A DNA stretch of 64,000 nt from Afipia clevelandensis ATCC 49720 (GCF_000336555.1 NZ_KB375281.1:3731436-3795435), one strand, 5' to 3'; counted from the first letter of the stretch, positions 44,151-52,363 are shown. The notes: generated from the sequence alone by a model not told the origin. Numbers and translations: made by a program.

Positions 44151-44175
44151 GGAACCTAATGTAATGATTAGGGTT
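44151..44175 (+). promoter_or_regulatory. Variant EcfG-type promoter
   Basis: GGAAC (44151-44155), 16 bases, GGTT (44172-44175), 49 bases before ATG 44225. Same -10 variant as at 10596-10620 and 12303-12327. Confidence 0.45.
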
Positions 44176-44224
44176 ATCCTCCACTGGCCGGTTCAGGCCA
44201 GGGTTGACCCGTGAGGACATTGAA

Positions 44225-44632
44225 ATGCTCATTCGTAAGACTTTGCCTTCGTCCTTCAGCCGAGCCGTGGTTCTGGCGACGGCTGCTGCGCTGGTCTTGA
44301 CGGTTGCTGTCCCGCCGGTCGCGCAGGCGCAGCCTCTGCCCGCGTCCGCGGCGAAAAGCACCTCCGCCGCGCCTGCCAAGGTCAGCGAGGCCACCGATTT
44401 TAGTTCGCGCGCACGCCGCCGGGCGGTTCGCCGCGGCTACAACAACGCCGCCGGCGCCGCCTTCATGGGCATGGCGCTCGGCACCATGGGCGCGATCATC
44501 GCCGAACAGCGCCGCCGCGATTACTACCGCGACAACTATTACTACGGTGGCGGCCCGTACTATGGCCGGCGCTACTATGGCGGCCCGGCCTATTATGGTG
44601 GCGGGCCGTTCTACACCGTTCCCCACTACTGA
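44225..44632 (+). CDS. Exported Tyr/Gly-rich small protein
   Basis: A 135-residue protein with a signal peptide (SRAVVLATAAALVLTVAVPP, cleavage near AQA). A short central hydrophobic Gly-rich segment follows (NAAGAAFMGMALGTMGAIIA). The C-terminus is low-complexity YYGGGPYYGRRYYGGPAYYG. The layout is common for rhizobial envelope proteins of unknown function. A candidate GGAAC/GGTT promoter lies upstream, and a very stable terminator follows at 44656-44688, so it is a single-gene transcript. Confidence 0.75.
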   Translation: MLIRKTLPSSFSRAVVLATAAALVLTVAVPPVAQAQPLPASAAKSTSAAPAKVSEATDFSSRARRRAVRRGYNNAAGAAFMGMALGTMGAIIAEQRRRDYYRDNYYYGGGPYYGRRYYGGPAYYGGGPFYTVPHY

Positions 44633-44655
44633 GCGTTGCGGGCTCGCCTGCGCCG

Positions 44656-44688
44656 GTCGCCGGGAGCAATCCCGGCGACGTGCTTTTT
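44656..44688 (+). terminator. Intrinsic terminator with GCAA tetraloop
   Basis: GTCGCCGGGA (44656-44665) and TCCCGGCGAC (44670-44679) form a perfect 10-bp stem closed by a GNRA tetraloop (GCAA), followed by GTGCTTTTT. Confidence 0.85.
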
Positions 44689-44757
44689 CGGCCGTATTTT
44701 CAGCCGGTTGGAGCCGCCGTTAACGCACTGGCGAGGGATTTGATCTAGGTTTGGGCC

Positions 44758-45216
44758 ATGAGTGATTCGCTGGAACGGCTTTATCACGCAATTATCGCGG
44801 CCAAGGATCTCGATCCGGCGACGTCGCGGACGGCACGGCTGTTTCAGCACGGCCCTGCGAAAATGGCCAAGAAACTCGCCGAGGAAGCCATCGAGGTCGT
44901 GATCGACGCGGTCAATGGCAAGTCGGATGCGGTGATCCGGGAAAGCGCCGATCTCCTCTACAATCTGTCCGTACTCTGGGTGGCTGCCGGTGTTCGTCCA
45001 GAGGATGTCTGGGCGGAGATGGATCGCCGCGAACGGGCCCAGGGCATCGCCGAGAAACTTCCGAAAGCAGGCGGCGGCAAGCTCCGTTCAAAGATGACCC
45101 CCGATCAGCTCAGGGCCATGGTGGTTGCCGGCATCGCGCCCCCGCCGGTCGCCGAGAGTGTTGCGCGGCGGCCAATTGTCGCGCTCCAGAGCGGCCGCCT
45201 GAAAAAACGCCGCTGA
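44758..45216 (+). CDS. HisE-like phosphoribosyl-ATP pyrophosphohydrolase paralogue
   Basis: A 152-residue protein. The first 95 residues match the all-alpha MazG/HisE NTP pyrophosphohydrolase fold: RLFQHGPAKMAKKLAEEAIE, then ESADLLYNLSVLWVAAGV with the E-x2-E and E-x2-D metal-binding motifs. The last 50 residues are a basic extension not found in classical HisE (KLRSKMTPDQLRAMVVAGIA). It is not in a his operon, so it is likely a paralogue acting on another nucleotide; histidine biosynthesis cannot be excluded. It precedes a DedA-type gene by about 50 bases. Confidence 0.8.
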   Translation: MSDSLERLYHAIIAAKDLDPATSRTARLFQHGPAKMAKKLAEEAIEVVIDAVNGKSDAVIRESADLLYNLSVLWVAAGVRPEDVWAEMDRRERAQGIAEKLPKAGGGKLRSKMTPDQLRAMVVAGIAPPPVAESVARRPIVALQSGRLKKRR

Positions 45217-45279
45217 TCAGCGGCCAAATTACACATTTTCACACATGGACAAATCGCCCGGACGGTGGTTCATCGCGCC

Positions 45280-45861
45280 ATGCTGAGACGAATGTATGAC
45301 TGGTGCATTGCCGCCGCCGACAAGCCCTATGCCCTCTGGCTGATGGGGGCCGTGTCGTTTGCGGAGAGTTCGTTCTTTCCGATCCCGCCGGATGTGATGC
45401 TGATCCCGATGTCGCTGGCGCGCCCGCAGAAGGCGTGGCTTTACGCGCTGGTCTGCACGGTCACGTCGGTCGCGGGCGGTGTGGTCGGCTATGCTATCGG
45501 CGCGCTTCTATATGACTCTGTTGGGCAGTGGCTGATCAATCTGTACGGCTACGGCGACAAGGTCGAGGCGTTCCGTGCCGGCTATGCCGAATACGGCGCG
45601 TGGATCATCCTTCTAAAGGGTCTGACGCCGATCCCCTACAAGCTCGTGACCATCACCTCGGGTTTCGCCAATTACAATCTGCTGCTGTTCGTGGTTTTTT
45701 CGATCATCGCGCGCGGCGGCCGGTTCTTCATCGTGGCGATCCTGCTGAACCGGTACGGCACCTGGATTCGCGAGGTGATCGAAAAGCGTCTCGGCCTGTG
45801 GGTTGCGATTGCGGCTGGCACGTTGGTGATCGGTTTCATCATCGCGTTCCGGATGTTCTAG
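45280..45861 (+). CDS. YqaA/DedA family (SNARE-associated, VTT domain) membrane protein
   Basis: A 193-residue inner-membrane protein of the YqaA subgroup of VTT/DedA proteins. SFAESSFFPIPPDVMLIPMS is the conserved re-entrant motif, then GVVGYAIGALLYDSVGQWLI and YGAWIILLKGLTPIPYKLVT with the catalytic-like Arg/Lys-Pro region. DedA proteins flip phospholipid carriers. Four or five spans are visible. ATG 45280 is used; GTG 45265 would add five residues. Confidence 0.88.
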   Translation: MLRRMYDWCIAAADKPYALWLMGAVSFAESSFFPIPPDVMLIPMSLARPQKAWLYALVCTVTSVAGGVVGYAIGALLYDSVGQWLINLYGYGDKVEAFRAGYAEYGAWIILLKGLTPIPYKLVTITSGFANYNLLLFVVFSIIARGGRFFIVAILLNRYGTWIREVIEKRLGLWVAIAAGTLVIGFIIAFRMF

Positions 45862-45926
45862 AGCGCGGTCGCGGATCCGCTCACGATCAATCTTTTCCTC
45901 GTCGCGCAGGCGGGATACGCTGGCGC

Positions 45927-46496
45927 ATGTCCACTCACTTGGCCGACGTGTTCTTAAACCTGCGCGGACGCACAATCCTGATGGTTGCGGCTGTCACGGT
46001 GATGTGGGCGACAGCGGCTGTGCCGCAGCAGGCCCAGCCGCAGCTTCAGGTCGCGCCATCGCAGCAGCCCGCACCGCCGGTCCAGCCGGCGCCGCAGCCC
46101 ACAGATCAGGGCAATCCGGGACTGGTCGAGGAAATCGGCAAGCTGCTGAAGGATTCCGCCTCGGGACTGAAATCGACGCTGTCGGGTTCGGGCCAGGTGC
46201 TCGATGGATTGAACTCCGGCGCGAAGGATGCGGCCAGGGGCGCCACAGACGGCCTGAAACGGATCGCGCCGCTCTCCGGCCAGACGGTGGCGACCGGACG
46301 CACGCTTTGTCCGCGGGCGGCCAACGGCGCGCCGGATTGCAAACTCGCGGCAGAGCAGCTCTGCAAGGAAAAAGGCTACGGCGCGGGCAGCAGCGTCGAT
46401 ATCGAATCCACTCAGAAATGCTCGGCAAAAGCCTATTTTTCCGGCCACGGCGCATGCCGGACCGAAAATTTCGTGACCCGGGCGATGTGCCAGTAA
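45927..46496 (+). CDS. Hypothetical exported Pro/Gln-rich protein
   Basis: A 189-residue protein I do not recognise. A signal anchor (TILMVAAVTVMWATAAVPQQ) is followed by a Pro/Gln linker (APPVQPAPQPTDQ), an amphipathic region GLVEEIGKLLKDSASGLKST, and a C-terminal Cys-rich part with six Cys (LCPRAANGAPDCKLAAEQLC, KCSAKAYFSGHGAC) likely to form disulfides in the periplasm. Similar proteins occur widely in Nitrobacteraceae without known function. ATG 45927 is the first codon that gives a signal sequence; the open frame upstream overlaps the DedA gene. Confidence 0.8.
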   Translation: MSTHLADVFLNLRGRTILMVAAVTVMWATAAVPQQAQPQLQVAPSQQPAPPVQPAPQPTDQGNPGLVEEIGKLLKDSASGLKSTLSGSGQVLDGLNSGAKDAARGATDGLKRIAPLSGQTVATGRTLCPRAANGAPDCKLAAEQLCKEKGYGAGSSVDIESTQKCSAKAYFSGHGACRTENFVTRAMCQ

Positions 46497-46609
46497 CGTG
46501 GCCAGTCAACACGGCCTCTTTCGCGAAATCCCTGTAGCCCCTAAGACCGTGGCGGGTGCTGAGGCCTTATGCCCGCGCGTGTTTCATTCTGCGAAAGAGG
46601 ATTGTTTCG

Positions 46610-47581
46610 ATGTCGATGCCTGCCCTGTTCAAAGGTCGCCTTTCGATTCCGGCGATCGGGTCGCCACTGTTCATCGTGTCGGGACCGGATCTCGTCATCG
46701 CCCAGTGCAAGGCGGGCGTGGTCGGATCGTTTCCGGCATTGAACGCGCGCCCGGCGGCGCTGCTCGACGAATGGCTGCATAGGATCAAGGAAGAACTCGC
46801 GGCCCACGACAAGGCGCATCCGGATCGTCCATCCGCGCCATTCGCGGTCAACCAGATCGTTCACAAGTCCAACAACCGTCTCGATCAGGATCTTGCGGTC
46901 TGCGAGAAGCACAAGGTGCCGATGGTGATTACGTCGCTGGGCGCGCGTGAGGAACTGAATCAGGCCGTACATGCCTGGGGCGGCATCACCTTCCACGACG
47001 TCATCAATCAGAAGTTCGCGCACAAGGCGGTCGAGAAGGGCGCGGACGGTCTTGTGCTGGTCGCGGCCGGCGCAGGCGGTCATGCCGGCGCGATTTCGCC
47101 GTTCGCCTTCGTTGCCGAGACGCGGCAGTGGTTCGACGGACCGATCGCGCTGTCGGGCGCGATGGGCAACGGCCGCGCCATCCGCGCGGCGCGCGTGCTG
47201 GGCGCCGACTTCGCCTATATCGGCTCGGCCTTCATCGCCACCAATGAAGCCAACGCGCCGGACAACTACAAGAACATGATCGCGGCCTCGTCCGCCGACG
47301 ACATCGTTTACTCGAATCTGTTCACCGGCGTTCACGGCAATTATCTCAAGCCGTCCATCGTCGCAGCGGGCATGGACCCGGAGAATCTGCCGGTCTCCGA
47401 TCCGTCGAAGATGAACTTCGGCACCGACGCGAACGGCGAGCGCAACAAGCCGAAGGCCTGGAAGGAAATCTGGGGCAGCGGACAGGGCATCGGCAGCGTC
47501 GACAAGGTGATGCCGGTCGCCGAACTGGTGGCGCGCTTCAAGAGCGAATACGAGGCGGCCGCCGACGCGCCGCTCCAGTAA
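46610..47581 (+). CDS. Nitronate monooxygenase (2-nitropropane dioxygenase family)
   Basis: A 323-residue FMN enzyme that oxidises alkyl nitronates. The TIM-barrel and flavin-site blocks are clear: ISLPAIGSP-like start (RLSIPAIGSPLFIVSGPDLV), GADGLVLVAAGAGGHAGAIS with the catalytic His region, then GPIALSGAMGNGRAIRAARV and LGADFAYIGSAFIATNEA. ATG 46610 (GAGGATTGTTTCG upstream) or the ATG six bases later may be the start. A thioesterase gene follows after 15 bases, probably in one operon. Confidence 0.93.
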   Translation: MSMPALFKGRLSIPAIGSPLFIVSGPDLVIAQCKAGVVGSFPALNARPAALLDEWLHRIKEELAAHDKAHPDRPSAPFAVNQIVHKSNNRLDQDLAVCEKHKVPMVITSLGAREELNQAVHAWGGITFHDVINQKFAHKAVEKGADGLVLVAAGAGGHAGAISPFAFVAETRQWFDGPIALSGAMGNGRAIRAARVLGADFAYIGSAFIATNEANAPDNYKNMIAASSADDIVYSNLFTGVHGNYLKPSIVAAGMDPENLPVSDPSKMNFGTDANGERNKPKAWKEIWGSGQGIGSVDKVMPVAELVARFKSEYEAAADAPLQ

Positions 47582-47596
47582 GGAGCCGCGCGCATC

Positions 47597-48370
47597 ATGG
47601 AAGCTGTCTTTCGCGTCGACGGCAATCGTGTGGCCACGAGCGAACATGCCGCGGGTCCATGGGATCCGAGCATGCAGCATGGCGGCGCGCCGTCGTCGCT
47701 GATCGTGTGGGCCGCCGAGCGCATTCCAACGGCTCAGCCGATGCATATCGCACGGCTGACGGTCGATCTGATGCGCCCGGTGCCGGTGGCGCCGCTCACC
47801 ATCGCGACCGAGGTGCTGCGCGAGGGCCGCAAGATTCAGCTCTGCATGGTCCGCCTGCTGGCCGAAGGGGTGGAGGTCGCACGCGCCACCGTTCTCAAGA
47901 TCAGAACCCAGCCCGTGACGTTTCCGGACAAGACCATCGGCGCAGCGCCGCTCGATGTTCCGCTGCCGGAGACCGGTGCAGTCGATGAGGCCGGGAATTC
48001 CAGCAAGTTCATTCAGGGTCTGACGCTGCGTGCCGTGCGCGGCGGCTTTCTTCAACCCGGTCCCGGCGCGGTGTGGTTTCGCGCCAACCGCCCGATGGTT
48101 GATGGTGCTGTAACGTCGCAGGCGATGCGCGCTGTGCTCGCCGCCGATTGCTCCAATGGCGTGTCCTCGGAACTGGACTTCAAGACCTGGAGTTTCATCA
48201 ACGCCGACCTCACTGTGACATTCGCGCGCGAGCCGGTCGGTGACTGGATTCTGCTGAACTCGAAGATGACCCTGGGCGCTGACGGTGCCGGCGTCGCCAT
48301 CTCGCGCCTCGCCGACACGCACGGGTATTTCGGCGAAGCGATCCAGTGTCTTGTGGTCGAACCGCGCTAG
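47597..48370 (+). CDS. Acyl-CoA thioesterase family protein (double hot dog)
   Basis: A 257-residue protein of the thioesterase/TesB-like family. The first hot dog shows GPWDPSMQHGGAPSSLIVWA and RLTVDLMRPVPVAPLTIATE. The second shows VSSELDFKTWSFINADLTVT followed by GDWILLNSKMTLGADGAGVA. It probably hydrolyses acyl-CoA esters. AAGGAG at 47580-47585 serves the ATG at 47597. It follows nitronate monooxygenase and precedes a small exported protein by 12 bases. Confidence 0.88.
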   Translation: MEAVFRVDGNRVATSEHAAGPWDPSMQHGGAPSSLIVWAAERIPTAQPMHIARLTVDLMRPVPVAPLTIATEVLREGRKIQLCMVRLLAEGVEVARATVLKIRTQPVTFPDKTIGAAPLDVPLPETGAVDEAGNSSKFIQGLTLRAVRGGFLQPGPGAVWFRANRPMVDGAVTSQAMRAVLAADCSNGVSSELDFKTWSFINADLTVTFAREPVGDWILLNSKMTLGADGAGVAISRLADTHGYFGEAIQCLVVEPR

Positions 48371-48382
48371 CGGGATGAGCCG

Positions 48383-48820
48383 ATGAGCGCGCGCATCGTT
48401 TTATCGCTGGTGGTTGCGCTGCTCGGCTTGCCGCTCGCCGCTCAAGGCGCCTTTGCGACCGGCAATCTCGATTGCGCGATCAACGACAAGCAACTGACTT
48501 TTGAATTGTTTGCCCTGACCGGCGGCGCTGGCGGCATCGTGCAGGTCAATCAGGGGACGATCGAAATCAAGGTCGGTGACGATAAGGCGCTGCGCGCCAA
48601 ACGCGCCGTCGAACTCAAGCACATCGAGCAGCAGTGGATCTACGGCAAGGAACTGCGGCTCCGGTTCGGCATTGCGAACGAGAAAGACGAACCTGTCGCC
48701 AGCCTGATCCTGATCGGCGCGTATAACGCCGACAAGGACAGCTATGCCGGGCAATATGTTCTCCTGGTGCCGCAGGCCGGCGAGGAAAAACAGTTCAAGG
48801 GCAAAATGAAGTGCGGCTGA
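48383..48820 (+). CDS. Hypothetical periplasmic protein
   Basis: A 145-residue protein with a clear signal peptide (IVLSLVVALLGLPLAAQGAFA). The mature part has two Cys, one near each end (LDCAINDKQ and KMKCG at the C-terminus), likely joined, and a beta-rich pattern (GKELRLRFGIANEKDEPVAS). I do not recognise a named family. It starts 12 bases after the thioesterase stop, with GGGATGAGCCG upstream, and may be cotranscribed with it. Confidence 0.75.
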   Translation: MSARIVLSLVVALLGLPLAAQGAFATGNLDCAINDKQLTFELFALTGGAGGIVQVNQGTIEIKVGDDKALRAKRAVELKHIEQQWIYGKELRLRFGIANEKDEPVASLILIGAYNADKDSYAGQYVLLVPQAGEEKQFKGKMKCG

Positions 48821-48842
48821 GATGCCCCTTCGTTTGCAACGC

Positions 48843-49232
48843 TCAATCGGCGACCCGGGTCAGGACAGCCTTGAACGCAAGGCTGGGAACTTCCGCGGCG
48901 GTGCCTTCGCAGATCGCGAACTCGCCCTTGACGGTGCCGTTGAAGCTGATGCGGACCTCGTCGTGCCCGAACACCGAAGGCAAGTTCTGATCGCGGGTGT
49001 GGCGAAGGCTGGACACCGTTCCTGTCACCGTCTGGCCGTTCTGGGTATAGGATCCGACATAAGCGAACGCCGAGCTTCCGCCCCGGAGCTTTCCATTCTC
49101 CGCATGGATGACGCCCAGCGCCTTGCCGCGCGGCGTCTCGAATTCAACTTTGTATAAACCTTGAAGCAATGCGGTGTCTGCGCCGGTGGCGTGGAAGCCG
49201 CCTGCGGTGGGAGCGTTGGCCTGATGGGGCAT
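48843..49232 (-). CDS. GrlR-family regulatory protein
   Basis: A 129-residue protein. LLQGLYKVEFETPRGKALGV, ENGKLRGGSSAFAYVGSYTQ and FKAVLTRV fit the beta-barrel GrlR family, first known as a negative regulator of the enterobacterial LEE type III secretion genes. Members are common in Rhizobiales, where their role is unknown. The N-terminus (MPHQANAPTAGGFHATGADT) is an extra, probably flexible, extension. ATG 49232. It is the last gene with typical core G+C content before the accessory region. Confidence 0.8.
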   Translation of the reverse strand: MPHQANAPTAGGFHATGADTALLQGLYKVEFETPRGKALGVIHAENGKLRGGSSAFAYVGSYTQNGQTVTGTVSSLRHTRDQNLPSVFGHDEVRISFNGTVKGEFAICEGTAAEVPSLAFKAVLTRVAD

Positions 49233-49326
49233 TGGCTGTCATTCCAGAATTACTTGAGACGTGAAGCTGTCTCGGGCGGACGTCGATAGGCGCGCGTTCG
49301 ATGTAGAATCAGAGGCGGGTGGGACG

Positions 49327-49563
49327 TCACCGGAGATGCCTCGCCGATGGCTGGGTCTTGGATAGCTCGGTCTTCGATCGCTTGGTCGTCATCAAGAAGG
49401 TTTGGTGCCCCTGGCCGTCATCGCATTCGATCCATATCGCATTGATTTTATGAGTTATTTTATCATGAAAAATTCGCGATACCAACGAGCATACCCACAT
49501 CTTTTCTGGATGTGGAGAGACACCAATGGACGTCTTTCTAGCCCATTGGCGGTGGTCTTCCAA
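49327..49563 (-). CDS. Doubtful small ORF downstream of the Rep-like gene
   Basis: The 343-base stretch 49233-49575 holds only this frame on the - strand, 78 codons from TTG 49563, or 57 from ATG 49500. The central part (RIFHDKITHKINAIWIECDD) could be a folded segment, but I recognise no family and see no good ribosome site. It starts 13 bases after the Rep-like gene and would be cotranscribed. It may be non-coding. Confidence 0.3.
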   Translation of the reverse strand: MEDHRQWARKTSIGVSPHPEKMWVCSLVSRIFHDKITHKINAIWIECDDGQGHQTFLMTTKRSKTELSKTQPSARHLR

Positions 49564-49575
49564 TCGAACGAAAGT

Positions 49576-50154
49576 TCAGCGCGGAAGCAGTTCGTAACAG
49601 TTGCTGCGATGCTGTGAGCCGATGAGTTTTGCGCCCTTGCTGCAGTACTGGATCATCGTTTCAAGCGAGCCTTTGCCTGGATCAAACGGCTCCACTTTGA
49701 CCTCCCCAAAGCGACGAAGTTGATGCGCTGAACCGGCGACGAGCAGCGGCCTTCTGAAAGCCTGCCCCTCTGGACGTAACGCGACAACCGCATGAACGTG
49801 AAGCAAGCCGAACTTCAAGAACTCACTGGCTTCGCGAGCCGACATCATTCCTTTTGAGCCTGGAAAGTCGACGTACGAAACACTGACTGGCTGCTGATAA
49901 CGCTTACGGCGCATGTTGTTGCCGCATGCTTCGATAACCAGCCTCGTGAACCAATCACGATACTTGGTCAGGTAGTTTGCAGGATCTCGCTTTGATTCGT
50001 TCGGGTCAAAGTAAACTGACTCAAACTTCATCGTGACTGCGAACACGTTGTCGACGATAGCTTGATTCAATGCTGCTTCGTTTGAACCGACATGATCACG
50101 ATAGATCGACTTGATTACGTAGGCGATAGCATCTGGATTGATGAAGTTGCTCAA
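49576..50154 (-). CDS. HUH-type Rep-like protein (candidate), 192 residues
   Basis: The start TTG 50154 has AGAGGTC upstream. The sequence suggests a single-domain rolling-circle initiator. GLLHVHAVVALRPEG at 117-130 contains H-x-H (His119, His121) flanked by hydrophobic residues like motif II. ETMIQYCSKGAKLIG at 165-179 contains Tyr170-x2-Lys173 like the nucleophile motif III. The N-terminal half has KFESVYFDPNESKRDPANYL and MRRKRYQQPVSVSYVDFPGS, basic and plausible for DNA binding. No helicase domain is present. I do not recognise an exact family, so Rep, relaxase-like nickase or a derived host protein are all possible. It begins the island-like region. Confidence 0.5.
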   Translation of the reverse strand: MSNFINPDAIAYVIKSIYRDHVGSNEAALNQAIVDNVFAVTMKFESVYFDPNESKRDPANYLTKYRDWFTRLVIEACGNNMRRKRYQQPVSVSYVDFPGSKGMMSAREASEFLKFGLLHVHAVVALRPEGQAFRRPLLVAGSAHQLRRFGEVKVEPFDPGKGSLETMIQYCSKGAKLIGSQHRSNCYELLPR

Positions 50155-50675
50155 GATTATGACCTCTTTGTTATTGGTTGTTAGGGGTCATGATAAGAAG
50201 CGCATCACGATAGTTTCGTGCGAACGCTTTGAACCGTTACATCGTATAAGCAGTCACCAGCCATCAAACGTCAGCATCGCTGGCGCTGTGTAGGTGGTGA
50301 CGCTTCTCAGCGCATCTGGCGAGCACAATCATCGTCCAGAATGCGAAACATGATGAATTAGAAGCGTCGATGTGACGGTGGTTCACTTCTATATATAAGC
50401 GTCGCCGCCTCAACTCGGCTTGCATAACAAAAATACTGACGTGACGGTGCGCTCGCGCTTTACGTATGATGATTTGGCGCGATCACATACTGAATTTTTG
50501 AGTGGCAATTTCACCGGTGAATTCGCCCATTAAAAAGCCCATTATTTAGCCGGTAGGCTCTGGAAAGGCGGCTCGCGCTCGTAGGTAAACTCGCCTGATG
50601 AAAAACTCGTAATCTTACGTTGACATTCCGCCGAGAAAATACGGATAGGGATTTGCGTCCGATCAGGAGACGCAG
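50155..50675. other. 521-base intergenic region with shared motif and palindrome
   Basis: No gene is seen. It contains TTGGCGCGATCACATAC at 50473-50489, which recurs at 53892-53908 upstream of the DUF6641 gene, and a perfect TTCACCGGTGAA palindrome at 50510-50521. Short A+T-rich stretches (TTCTATATATAAGCG near 50387-50401) could be promoter or melting sequences. Because it adjoins a Rep-like gene, an origin function should be considered; no iterons or long hairpins stand out. Confidence 0.5.
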
Positions 50676-51248
50676 ATGCCATCTAATCTGACGCGCCGGA
50701 GATTCATCGCAGCCTCATTGGTTGCACCAGCCGCTTTGCCAGTAAACGATGCTCTCGCGATAGATGATCCCGAACGACTTCGCCTGATACAACGTCGCGA
50801 ATATCTTCAGTCAGAAATTGCAAAGCTCGATCGGCAATGGACTTTGGCCTACGCGAAACTGCCGTCGTGGTGCCGACCCGGATCGAAGTATCGAAGTCAG
50901 GATGGGTATATGTTTGGTGGAGTGGTCGGGTGGCCGGACGCCGGGTTTGATGCGATCAAGCTTGCTTCAGGTGATCTTCTTGTTCGTCCGTCAGCTCGGG
51001 ATATCTTCGAGCTTCGCCAAAGCGATCGATCATCGATGGCTTTCGCTGAGAGCGAGAGGCTTTTTGCGCGTCGGTTGAAAGCATTAATTGGACGCTTACG
51101 CGAGCAACGGCGGGTCGAGAATGCTGTGAAGTTGCCACGATCATCCGCATGGCTTCCGCTAGAAATTAAGCTTGAAGGGGTAGAAGCGGCAATATCTTTG
51201 CTGCTCACCGGTGAGCATTCCGTATATGAGCGAGGCGCAAGGTTGTGA
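50676..51248 (+). CDS. Hypothetical protein with Tat-type signal
   Basis: A 190-residue protein of unknown family. The N-terminus LTRRRFIAASLVAPAALPVN has a twin-arginine signal (R-R-R-F-I), so a folded protein is probably exported to the periplasm. The next 40 residues are charged and helical (ERLRLIQRREYLQSEIAKLD), a possible coiled coil. A WCRPGSKYRSQDGYMFGGVV segment follows. A good ribosome site (AGGAGACGCAG) precedes ATG 50676. A GCTCACCGGTGAGC palindrome lies inside the gene's 3' end (51203-51216). It is the first + strand gene of the island. Confidence 0.65.
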   Translation: MPSNLTRRRFIAASLVAPAALPVNDALAIDDPERLRLIQRREYLQSEIAKLDRQWTLAYAKLPSWCRPGSKYRSQDGYMFGGVVGWPDAGFDAIKLASGDLLVRPSARDIFELRQSDRSSMAFAESERLFARRLKALIGRLREQRRVENAVKLPRSSAWLPLEIKLEGVEAAISLLLTGEHSVYERGARL

Positions 51249-51418
51249 TAGTCAAGAGTACGCGAGATATTGTGCTGAGCGTTTGCGGACGCGATTTCCG
51301 ACAAGTTAGGCTGTTCGATGATGTTTGACCCGCAATGTAATTGTCACGGGTACACGCGGGAGTTAGGATCGATAGATTGCTTGTGAGATTTTCAGGATTT
51401 GCGCCTGTTGGGTGAGAT

Positions 51419-52363
51419 ATGAGGGTTCTCTATTCATCAAATGATCTGCATCAGAAGATTCTAGCGTTGTTAGCGAACCCATCTCCTTCCGATGAGCGCG
51501 TCATTCTAGTCGCCTATATCGGGACAGATGCGGAGGCGTTCCTGCCAGACCCGAATAAACTCAAAGTTGTTTGCTGCCTCAAGCCAGGAGCGACGGATGC
51601 TCTAGTTCTGTCTCGTCTGCACGACAGGAAAGCAAAGATTTTTAGGTCTGAAAGACTGCACATGAAGGTATACTGGTCTCGCGAGCGAGGATGCGTGATT
51701 TGCTCCGCAAACGCTTCCGGTGCGGCTCTTGGCAGATACTCTCAGAAGGAGGCTGGGGTATTCATTGAGCCTGGAAAGGTCGATATCAATAGGTTGCTGC
51801 GCTACGCGAGGCCGAAGACGATCACGAAAAAGCATCTGGAGAAACTGACGAAGGATACGGAGCGCTTACCAAGTGAATCCTCAAATGTATCTTGGGAGAG
51901 CGCACCGGATTTCAGAGAGTGGCGAAAGCGCGGCCTCAATCAGTGGAAAATCTGTTGGTGGTCTGAGGAAGCTAGGTTCGCAGAGGAATCTAAGCAAATA
52001 TCTCGAAAGCGCTTCGGAATAAATCCATATGATTTTCTAAATGTCGCGGACGGCAAGTTAGAGCGCGGCGATTGGGTCCTATCGTTTGAGTCGCCGAGTT
52101 TGCGTAGCCTGGATTGGCTGCATGTTGACTTTATCGTGAAAACAAATCCCTCTTACACGGACTACGAGCCCGATCATCCTTTTCAAGCTGTTCAGGCAAA
52201 TGCACCCCGTAGATGTCCGAGGCCCCCCTTCAGACTTGATCGGCGGTTTAGGCGCGCATTCAAAGGCGCTGTCAGAGAGTATGGCCTCGAACGGATCGAG
52301 CGGTTCGATGGTCGGCGTCCATCCAGAGAGTTTCTCGATTTGATTGTTGCTAACCTCGATTAG
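51419..52363 (+). CDS. PLD-like nuclease-domain protein
   Basis: A 314-residue protein. The N-terminal 130 residues fit the phospholipase-D-like fold: ERVILVAYIGTDAEAFLPDP, then the active-site segment RLHMKVYWSRERGCVICSAN with His81, Lys83 and Asn98, and a downstream Glu111 (KEAGVFIEP). Many such one-HKD proteins are dimeric endonucleases or act in restriction and phage defence. The C-terminal 180 residues (SWESAPDFREWRKRGLNQWK) are unrecognised. It is followed after 43 bases by the CarD-like gene and may be cotranscribed. Confidence 0.7.
   Translation: MRVLYSSNDLHQKILALLANPSPSDERVILVAYIGTDAEAFLPDPNKLKVVCCLKPGATDALVLSRLHDRKAKIFRSERLHMKVYWSRERGCVICSANASGAALGRYSQKEAGVFIEPGKVDINRLLRYARPKTITKKHLEKLTKDTERLPSESSNVSWESAPDFREWRKRGLNQWKICWWSEEARFAEESKQISRKRFGINPYDFLNVADGKLERGDWVLSFESPSLRSLDWLHVDFIVKTNPSYTDYEPDHPFQAVQANAPRRCPRPPFRLDRRFRRAFKGAVREYGLERIERFDGRRPSREFLDLIVANLD

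Noticed and set aside
46541-48322. 593-codon frame antisense to nitronate monooxygenase and thioesterase
   Set aside because: Spans two well-defined + strand genes and has no recognisable domain.
49233-49330. Search for a tRNA or att repeat at the island edge
   Set aside because: No cloverleaf and no repeat of the boundary sequence within the window.
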